NCBI GenBank assembly: GCA_045837725.1 | Contig: JBEWZL010000076.1 | Span: forward strand, 434,001 to 498,000 | Length of the DNA: 64,000 nucleotides | Reading direction: 5' to 3' | Source of the DNA: Vermamoeba vermiformis | Lineage: Eukaryota > Tubulinea > Echinamoebida | In this document: positions 56,362 to 64,000 of the stretch, one piece after another | How positions within the stretch are numbered: the first letter of the stretch is position 1 | How the letters are laid out: each line of letters starts with the position of its first letter | The notes under the pieces: model-generated | Database searches by the model: none | What the model saw: only the letters and a program-made list of their open reading frames with translations | Told to the model about the DNA's origin: nothing | Position numbers and translations under genes: made by a program

Positions 56362-56691
56362 AGTGAGGGCACAAGCGAATAATAACCAATATTAAAGTGC
56401 GGCTCGATTGCAGTCAATGAGTTCTGGTCGCGAAGGGTGCTCAGTGCCGCAACAAGTCAATTCTAAACTTGACTTCGAATTTTTTGCGGACGCGCACAGC
56501 ACACAAACCTTTGGTCCCTCATTTTGACACCAACAAGCCCTTACTAATTTACTGTAAAGAAGAAGCTCGACATATCAAAGGCTATAGGCATTGTATGGGG
56601 GGGTAGAAAAAAGATCTTTAAAAAAACTAACTAATTACACTACACATCTTTTTTTGTTTAACGGTTTTTGTATTATTAAGGTTTAACAAGC
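56362..56691. other. Intergenic region, PTP 5' side / RPL5 3' side
   Basis: About 330 bases. It carries the upstream region of the phosphatase gene and the RPL5 3' flank (T-rich near 56640-56680). A G8-type run near 56598 is notable only as a homopolymer. Nothing else seen. Confidence 0.5.
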
Positions 56692-58041
56692 TTATTCATC
56701 GTGAGCAGCCTTTTCAGCAGCAGCAAGCTTGGCTTTAATGTTCTGTTTGCGTTGCTCAAGGGTCAGCTTCTTGTGGTTGTAGGCCTTGGGTTTCTTGTCC
56801 TTGGGGTAAGCCTTCTTGGTGCTTTGGAAGGCGGGGTTGGCGCGGATGGCGGCGTGGGCTTTCTTGTACATGGCCTCGACCTTATCAGCGTCGATGCCAG
56901 CGGCGATGAAGCGAGCGAATTGCTTCTTGTATCTTTCTTCGTCCTCTTCCTTCAATGAGCGCATGTAGTCGGCAACATGACCACCCAAAATGTATTTGCG
57001 GAGAGTAGCAGCGTCGAACTTGTCGCTCTCAGCATCATAACCAGGGAATCTCTTGGTCTTGTGAGGGACCTTCAAGCCACCATCAACGGCACCCTTCAAG
57101 ACAGCAAAGACACGAGCACCAGTGGAGGTACGGGCCAAACCAACATCGAGCAAGACGTTGAATGGTCGAGGACCGTCGGCGTTGTCTTCAACGAGGTAGA
57201 ACTCACCGTTGGGATCCTTGACACCAACATACTTGTCGGCCAAGTTGAGCTTAGTAAGCACTCTTCTGGCAATCAGCAAACCAGTGGCGTAGGCTATAGT
57301 TTAAATAAGAAGGAGTTAGTACGATGTGAGTTCAACAAATTTTACGACTTTCAGAAAATTTAAAATTGTTCCACAACGGTTATTTCAAAAAAGCGGGAAA
57401 AATTGCGCGACATCGATGAAAGGTCACAAAATGGCCAAGTCTCCAAAGCGATTACGAAACACTTACCAGCAGCGTAGTTAGTAAGACCGAGAGGGATTCC
57501 GTAACGAGGAAGCTCGTGAGCGTAAGCAGCAGAGAGAACAACGTCGTGATCAATGGTGGCGTAGACGATTTGAGCAATAATATCGGTGTTGGTCTATATC
57601 GATTAATTTAATTAGTTACCCATCTTTGTTACTATTAACTTCGCGACATGTCAATAGTTTATGGTTGGATCGCGAATCTTCAACGAAACTTACAATGCGA
57701 ACAACGAGTCTGTATTTGTGGGTGTTGTATTTGTTCTTGTCTTGAGTGATCAATCTCTTACGGGCATAGTAGTCGGTCTTACCCTCTGTAATTATTTATT
57801 AAAATAATATTCTTCTTCGCTAATTATTATTATTTTAATTACCTCTTCTTCTTCTGTATTTAACTTGGAAGCGCTTGAAGTAAGCCTTGTTCTTAACAAC
57901 CTTAACGAATGGCTAAAATAATAATATTAATTATAATTATGTCGAGTAAAATATTAAGTAGGTCGAATAATCGCGTATTAATAAGCCATAATAATTGGTA
58001 TTTAATATATTTTAGTATTGGTAGGTGGTTAAACATACCAT
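56692..58041 (-). CDS. RPL5: 60S ribosomal protein L5 (uL18)
   Basis: 5S rRNA-binding protein of the large subunit. Exons give [80 protein letters not shown], then the long last exon ([78 protein letters not shown]). C-terminus [11 protein letters not shown], stop TAA at 56692. The start codon sits alone: ATG at 58041-58039 is followed directly by GTATGT, and the next exon continues CCATTCGTT (PFV). About 300 residues, standard. Divergent from MMAA, starts about 180 bases apart. Confidence 0.96.
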
Positions 58042-58221
58042 TGCTGATGATTGGACCTTTGTGTCTGATAGAAGGAGAACGGACAGATACAATAAACTTT
58101 TTTCAGACGAAAAAGATTGAAACCGTGAGAGGGGGGTGGTTAAGTCACGGTTTTTTTTTATCAATTTTATTTTTCGAACCGGTTAAGTCATGACAAACAA
58201 CTCGCACAGCACCAAGTTAAA

Positions 58222-59641
58222 ATGCTTCGCCTTGGCTTTAGATCACTACGAAAGTGTATTTCTTCGCCACTTCGTACACACAGACTACCCGAATCGGTTG
58301 GTCAGTTCATCCGAAGATCATCAACATCCGCTGAAGTCTGTGATATTGATTCTCCTCAGTTGACCAATGAAAGCAAAAAAATATTAGAGCAACTGAGAGG
58401 GGGAAACAGGTGGGCCCTTGCTCGTGCTATAACTTTAGGTAAGTGATCTAGATTGCAACTTGTAGACCCTGTAATCCTTTTTGGGTCGTTTACTAATTAA
58501 TTAAGAGCGAATTTTATTAACTGAAAACATGTTTAGTTGAATCTACCAAATGGGAGCACCAACAACAAGCCCACGCGTTGATTAATGAGATACTCAAAAA
58601 TAAAAGTAAACTCGAAGCCGCAAATCAAATTGACGTAAGACCTGGGAGAACAATATTTATAGTGACTTTCGACTAATGTATACTTTATCATGATCCAGAC
58701 TTTTCGTGTTGGCATTTCAGGCTCGCCAGGAGTTGGCAAATCAACCTTTATCGATACTTTTGGTGTCTATTTGTCCAAACACCTCAACTATCCTGTTGCG
58801 GTACTGGTAAGTGCCAGTGAGGGCATAAACGCGTGAACTCACCTCCTCTTCTCAAGGCAGTAGATCCGAGTTCTACGGTGACAGGCGGGTCTATATTAGG
58901 CGACAGAACACGTATGCCCAATCTAACGCAGCAAGACAACGTGTTTGTGCGCCCTTCGCCGAGTCGAGGCACATTGGGCGGTGTGACCAAGAGCACCAAC
59001 GAGTCTATTCTGCTCTGCGAAGGTCGGTACTGTTGATAGTCTTTTGCGAGCGGTGCACTGACCGAGTGCTTATAGAGGCAGGATACAAAGTGGTGCTCGT
59101 TGAGACGGTGGGTGTGGGTCAGAGTGAGATCGCCGTCGCAGAGATGGTCGACTTCTTCCTCATGCTCGCACAACCAGCCTCAGGAGATGAACTGCAGGGC
59201 ATGAAGAAGGGCATTGTAGAGTCTGCAGATATGATTGTAGTGACTAAAGCGGACGGGGATCTGGTCAAGAAAGCAATGGAGACGCAATACGAGTACATGG
59301 CAGCAGTCAAGCTGATGAGACCCAAGTACCACGATCTCTGGCGACCAAAAGTCACGCGCTGTTCGGCAGTCACGGGCGAGAACATTGACAAGGTGTGGGA
59401 GACCATGCACAACTTCTGGGAATTGATGCGCAAGAACGGCGGCATTGCGGCCAGACGTGGTCAGCAGCGACAGGCGTGGATGTGGAAGTTGTTCGACGAC
59501 GAGTTGGAGCGACGATTCCGCAACAACACGACGATCAAAGAGCAACTGCCGCACATTGAGCAAGAGGTCAAACTCGGCACATTGAGCCCCACCCTCGCCG
59601 CGCATCAACTCGTGATTCAAATGTTTCAGAGCAAGAAGTGA
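58222..59641 (+). CDS. MMAA: MMAA / MeaB-type G3E GTPase, chaperone of methylmalonyl-CoA mutase
   Basis: Mitochondrial GTPase that gates adenosylcobalamin loading and protects methylmalonyl-CoA mutase. The first exon has an Arg/Ser-rich, acid-free presequence ([20 protein letters not shown]). Then [37 protein letters not shown] (P-loop), [84 protein letters not shown] (guanine specificity) and the dimerisation tail [20 protein letters not shown]. Five or six exons; stop TGA at 59641. It implies a B12-dependent propionate route in this organism. Confidence 0.95.
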
Positions 59642-59869
59642 AGTCACTGCGAGGAGCGAATGACTAGTCACACGATGAGGGCAGAGGAGGTGTTCATAGC
59701 ACAGGCGTGTCTTTACAAAAACAGGGTTATATTCAGTTTATATTACAAATTTCACAGACGAAGTGACACAGCACCTCACGCACAAGCACTGCTCACCTTG
59801 CTCGCTGTCTCACTCGCTCAAAAAATAAAACAGCAAGAGCATATTATCAGCACCGAGCTTAATCAGCGT

Positions 59870-61634
59870 TCAATCTTTCTTGTCTTCGAGTTCGCTGCAC
59901 TTGAACACGAGCACAGTGGTGTGGTCCATCTTGCCAGGGAACTTGTGCCACTCCAAGTCCATTTTGGTGGTGGGATTCTCTTCCATAAATGTCCGCGACT
60001 TGTGTGTCAGGTGCGTGCAGTACTCGAGCAGTCGTTGCGTCAGTTGCACGGGTGTTGGATTCTCTTGCGCCATTTGACCCAGCAAGTCCGCAGCATATTT
60101 CCGCTTCAATCGTCGCAAGTCATCTTCAGGCAGTCCTTCCCACGCCGAGAGATCATTCGCCAGCTGAGCCTTGCGATTGATCGTGCTAGCCACGCCATCG
60201 CTGCTGGAGAGATTGGTGTTGGAGCTCTTGCTGAGGGCACTGCTCTGATCGGGACTCGACGCTGATTTGACTGCCGTGTCGCGCGGCAGAGCAGAGGACT
60301 TGGACAGCTTGATGTGGCCCTTGCTCTCCAGCGCACTCTTGCTGCGCCGTCGACTGTCCTTGTCCTTGTTGTTCGGTGTGTTCGGTGTGCTCTTGCTCTT
60401 GGTCGTGTTGTTGTTGTTCTTGGTCGAGTGCTCGTCCTCGGACACTGACACTTCAAAGTCCCAGTTGAGTTCATTCGGCAGTTTGCCAGCAATCTGGGGA
60501 TCGAGATTGTCGTGACAGCCGTCCGTCATCAGAATCAGCGTGTCATTGGGCTCGCAGAAACAGTACACAAATTTGAGATTGCGCAGATCTGGATTGCCCT
60601 GTTCATCAGCAGGGCCGATGCGTCCTCCAGGGTCGGAGAGGTCTGTATTGAAGCGGTGATTGTTCGTCACATCGAATGCGCGGCGCAATTGGTGCGAATA
60701 ACGATAGGCAGCGCAGTCTCCGACTGATATGGCGACAAATATCCAGCCTGCTTCGTCTTTCTCTTTGGTGTCTATTTGCAGCACTAAGCCACCGAGAAAT
60801 GTTGTGGAGCCTAAGGGGCGAGTGGTCAGTACACTGTATGGCGGGATATTGGATCTGACTGCAATAATCGCGTGTGAAGGTGATCACGAGCTCTTAAATA
60901 GCATGGTGTATTTAAATATAGCACTACTTACCGGCCATAATTCCTTCGTCTTCGTTTTGATCTTCCAAAATTGTATTGTGTGCTGTATTCAAAGCGTTGA
61001 CAAGAACCGGGCCTAGAATAGCAACAATTATTTAACATGATCGTTGTATAATTAAATTTCAAAATTTTATTTTATCGAAGATACGAATGTATCTTGGTAA
61101 TTAATAATATAAAATGGTTGCAATTAATTACCTGCATCTCGAACAGTTTTGATTGTCTTCAGAGCAGTTTTATCCAAAAAGGACACAAATGTATCTTTCG
61201 CCACGTTGCTGGCTTTTTTTGGACGTGCGCCCCAATTACATCCGTCTGCTATGCACGCAACCGCCCCATTGACAAATGTCCTTACTCTAAAACTATCGCA
61301 AATAGGATCGCCATCGCGAGCATCGGGTGTGCGCATAGGATATGTCGAATGTGAGAGGCCGTAGCAGGTTGTTAGTGGAAAATTAGCTTGGTCAGATGGG
61401 GCATCAAACGGCCCACTCAGATTAAAACTGTTAAATAATATAATCGTTAATAATTGGAAATTTGCATAGTGTATCGATTATGCAATATATTATGCACCTT
61501 TTTTCATTATATTGAATTTTTTTGACTTTGATCTTGGGCAGAGTTTCATAGAGCTGGTTCTCCTCTGCAAAAACGTGGAACGGATTCACTCCTTTCCTCT
61601 TCAGCGGGGCTGAATTCGCCCTATTTTTGGACAT
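59870..61634 (-). CDS. PP2C-like (PPM family) phosphatase domain protein
   Basis: Metal-dependent Ser/Thr phosphatase fold of an atypical subgroup. Seen: MSKNRANSAPLKRKGVNPFH at the start, YGLSHSTYPMRTPDARDGDP, VNGAVACIADGCNWGARPKK (the ADGCNWG replaces the usual DGHGG), VAKDTFVSFLDKTALKTIK, GSTTFLGGLVLQIDTKEKDE, WIFVAISVGDCAAYRYSHQL, FCEPNDTLILMTDGCHDNLD (metal Asp), then an Asn/Ser/Lys-rich insert (ENSTKNNNNTTKSKSTPNTP-like, near 60300-60430) and a conserved tail with LGQMAQENPTPVQLTQRLLE and WHKFPGKMDHTTVLVFKC. Five exons; stop 59870. I start at 61634; 61721 is an in-frame alternative. Similar proteins occur in amoebae. Activity is not certain. Confidence 0.8.
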
Positions 61635-61940
61635 AGTAATCAGCTCCCAGTGTGTTTCATTCAAGGGCGATTCAGAAGCTTTGATAATTAACCGTGAAAA
61701 TATATGTTTTATTCGCCGCACAATCTCGCAGCAATCTCATTGCCCTAATTAGGCAAGTACCGATCGACAGTCTTGGAGGTACCCATTGTGGTATGCAATA
61801 TCGCACGATAAGCAGGATCAGATATTGAGAGTGATTCAATCATTGATAGACATTGCCAGCTGCTAATTAGGTGCAGCAAGCAGTGCTAATATCGATACAG
61901 GCACGTGATGAACAACTATTTACAAGCAATGTACAAGCCT
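61635..61940. other. Intergenic region, PP2C-like 5' side / rhomboid 3' side
   Basis: About 300 bases between two minus-strand genes. It includes CCTAATTAGGCAAGTAC at 61744, a variant of a motif seen in several introns here. No gene seen. Confidence 0.5.
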
Positions 61941-63234
61941 CTAACAACAGGTCGGGTCCTCAGGCTTCGGGCTGGGGTCGCTAGTCTTGCACTCTTCGAA
62001 CCACGGCAAACAGGTCGCAGCGTGACACCACGAGCAGACGAAGTGACTCCACAACGCCACACTGAGCAGCACGAGGGCAGTCACAATGACACTCACGCCC
62101 AGTAGCGCTCTGACACGTGTCTTGTGACGTGCGGCACGCTCCCACTGCGCAGCGACACTCCACTGCCGCGGCACACAGACCAGCGAGGCCAGCACGCCGA
62201 ACACCAGTCCACCCACGTGCGCAAAGTTCTAAGAATAGTGTCAATAAATATAACACACGTTCAAAACTACTTGCATCGATGTGCGGTGCAATGCCCACGA
62301 GCAGCGAGAGCAGTGTCGAGGCCACGATTTGAATCACTTTCACGCGTCGATGTGTGTGCACGCACCAGTTCACGGCCAGATCCACTGCAAAGATGCCGAA
62401 CAGACCGAAGATGGCGGAACTCGCACCGACTTGCAGTGTCTCGGGCAAGAAGACAGCACTCGCCATGTTGCCGCCAATCCCAGATAGGAAATAAATCAGT
62501 GCCAGGCGCCACCAGCCCAAGAAGCGCTCAGTCTGCATGCCGAGCCACAGCTGCGAGAACATGTTGAGCAACAGGTGCACGAATCCCGAGTGCAAGAACA
62601 GCGCAGTGAATAGGCGCCACACTTGTCCCTGCAAGATGAGCGGGGTGAATTTGGCGCCCAGCTGGATCAAGCTGTCGAGCGAGACATTGAGCCACCAGCC
62701 CTTGGTGACGCCTTGATTGACGACGAGCTGCACGATGAACATGATCATATCGATGGCAGTGATGGTGAAGGTGAAGTACGCGCGACGGTGCAGCTTCAAA
62801 TTGAGAAACGGACGCGGCTTGTGGCGCCTCTGCTGCACTGCTCCATCTGACTCGAGCTGCGACATGATAAACTTGTCCTGCAGTGTGTCTGTGTCTGTGC
62901 TTTGAAGCATTTCTAGCAGTTGTTCGTCTTTGAATTCTGGCTTGATCAACTCTAATTTTCGTGGCGCAGAATCTGCATAAAAATGTAAATTGGAAATTTA
63001 AGGCAGTATGACCCATATAGTATTTATTGGCACTATAATATGTTTTATAACAAATGATAATTTTAGAAGCGATAATTGATGATTTCTAATTGTCTGCAAA
63101 GTCATACCACCGCGTAGACTGATGAATCTGTTTTCGTCGTCAGAGTCGATGTAGTCTTGATCATCGTCGTCCTAGTATCATCGTCTCTGTTAGCATGGCT
63201 GTTGGTGCATTCGCGTATCACTTACATAATTCAT
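61941..63234 (-). CDS. Rhomboid intramembrane serine protease
   Basis: Polytopic membrane protease. The N-terminus is acidic and cytosolic (MNYDDDDQDYIDSDDENRFI, from three short exons starting at 63234). Then a basic stretch before the first membrane segment (FTITAIDMIMFIVQLVV), the L1 loop (WWLNVSLDSLIQLGAKFTP), GQVWRLFTALFLHSGFVHLL followed by LNMFSQLWLG (rhomboid HxxxN region), GNMASAVFLPETLQVGASSA with IFG (catalytic GASS Ser), and HIDASNFAHVGGLVFGVLAS (catalytic His). A final membrane helix (VIVTALVLLSVALWSHFV) precedes a Cys/Pro-rich tail. Catalytic Ser and His are both present. About 400 residues, five exons; stop TAG at 61941. Closest in layout to RHBDL-type rhomboids. Confidence 0.92.
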
Positions 63235-63610
63235 CGTGGTGTTCGTGTCAGTCTAAGTTAAATTAGTGCAAGGCTTCGGAAACACTGCACGACACCGCAC
63301 ATGACACGTGTCAACTGCCTTGCTGCACCGCGGCATTGAACTGAGTGTCATGCACCTCTCCTTGCTGGGAAAGAGGTCCCCAATCTTTGAGTCCCTGCAT
63401 GGGGTTTGTCTTAAGGACGAGTGGCACTACAACCCTACCATGCCCTGACGATTAGATTATCGAGTGCATGAGCGGATCCGATACTCCGAGCGATCACGTG
63501 GTTTTATTTATCCGCGAAATGTCCTTTGCTCCCGTCCGTTCATTAAAACATTTAATTCTGAACGCACGACCACACACCAAGTATTCAATCAGATAGATAA
63601 TCAATTAGTA
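63235..63610. other. Divergent intergenic region, rhomboid / ACADSB
   Basis: About 375 bases that should hold both promoters. It contains an exact TGACACGTGTCA palindrome at 63302-63313, roughly 70 bases upstream of the rhomboid start and 300 upstream of the ACADSB start, a plausible transcription-factor site. No gene seen. Confidence 0.5.
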
Positions 63611-64000
63611 ATGTTGACTCGCTTCGGATTCGCTCTTACAAAGCAGTGCGCTAGATCTGCGCTCAAGTCACGCGCCTCAGCAAGATTATTTGCTCGATCA
63701 TATTCGCAGGTAATAGGCAAATATTTCAGTAACGAAGGTTATCATAATTGCCACTAATATTATTTGTGGAAATTTGATATTTTTTTTTCCTCGTGTGGTT
63801 CATGATCCGAGCTCTAAACACCTCACCTAACACCTTGTTACAGGAAGCATCGCGACCAGCACTGACGATGTGGTCCGAAGAAGAGAGCATGTTGCGCGAC
63901 AGTGTGGCTCGATTCGCGAATGAGACCATCAAACCACGTGTGCGCGCCATGGACGAGTCGAGCACGCTGGATCACGAAGTGCTCAAGGGGTGCTTCGATC
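63611..64000 (+). CDS. ACADSB: Short/branched-chain acyl-CoA dehydrogenase, 5' part only
   Basis: The first exon gives an Arg/Ala/Ser-rich mitochondrial presequence (MLTRFGFALTKQCARSALKS, RASARLFARSYSQ). After an intron (about 63711-63842) the mature protein opens EASRPALTMWSEEESMLRDS and VARFANETIKPRVRAMDESS, matching the N-terminal helical domain of ACADSB, the FAD enzyme of isoleucine (and valine) catabolism. The window ends inside the second exon. An upstream in-frame ATG at 63464 would add about 49 residues and looks like leader sequence. Assignment to ACADSB rather than another acyl-CoA dehydrogenase rests on about 45 residues. Confidence 0.82.

Noticed and set aside
1-64000. Bacterial HIP1-type palindrome GCGATCGC or prokaryotic origin of the window
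   Set aside because: Iterated palindromes suggested this, but spliceosomal introns, nuclear-encoded complex I, proteasome and Golgi genes show a eukaryotic nuclear genome, and the iterated word is different.
1-64000. tRNA genes
   Set aside because: I looked for GGTTCRA-type B boxes with paired acceptor stems in the spacers and found none convincing; a tRNAscan-SE run would settle it.

Overview
This is a gene-dense piece of a eukaryotic nuclear genome. About 33 protein-coding genes lie on both strands, most with several short introns (typically 40-100 bases, GTAAGT/GTACGT-like donors, CTAAC or CTGAC branch-like sequence close to the CAG/TAG acceptor). TAA, TAG and TGA all end genes, so the code looks standard. 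There is no operon structure, tRNA, rRNA or CRISPR array. Nuclear NDUFS7, an AP-4 subunit, a C1-ankyrin-SAM-TKL kinase, an iron superoxide dismutase, HEI10, MMAA and Asn/Ser-rich tracts suggest a free-living protist, possibly an amoebozoan. That placement is an inference from gene content and is weak.

Layout. 0-17 kb: WDR46/UTP7 (cut by the left edge), C1/ANK/SAM kinase, NDUFS7, WDR26, FHIT, SPT4, VPS54, RAB1. 17-32 kb: eIF4A3, a TRAF7-like RING/WD40 ligase, AP-4 sigma, Fe-SOD, a large SANT-PHD-PHD-EVE chromatin protein, symplekin. 32-42 kb: RPL12, an unrecognised small helical protein, proteasome RPT1, HEI10, a BAH-domain protein, a tyrosine phosphatase, DLST, exosome MTR3. 42.5-44.7 kb: a gene-free stretch of diverged, CpG-poor repeats unlike the rest. 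44.7-64 kb: a divergent PARG-like protein, GNL2, CMC4, a C11orf54-type hydrolase, a coiled-coil protein, GSTCD, a second tyrosine phosphatase, RPL5, MMAA, a PP2C-like protein, a rhomboid, and ACADSB (cut by the right edge).

Most genes are housekeeping: ribosome biogenesis and translation (WDR46, GNL2, RPL12, RPL5), RNA processing (eIF4A3, symplekin, MTR3), transcription (SPT4), proteolysis (RPT1, WDR26, TRAF7-like, rhomboid), trafficking (VPS54, RAB1, AP-4 sigma), and mitochondrial metabolism (NDUFS7, DLST, CMC4, MMAA, ACADSB). MMAA and ACADSB both bear on branched-chain amino acid and propionate catabolism.

The most interesting items are: the protein joining a SANT-like domain and PHD fingers to an EVE (modified-base reader) domain; an iterated palindrome TGACA(C/G)(G/C)TGTCA found in introns, exons and intergenic DNA; the CpG-poor repeat island, which would fit cytosine methylation in this organism; a structured, possibly non-coding element upstream of RPL12; and a PARG-like protein without the usual GGG loop.
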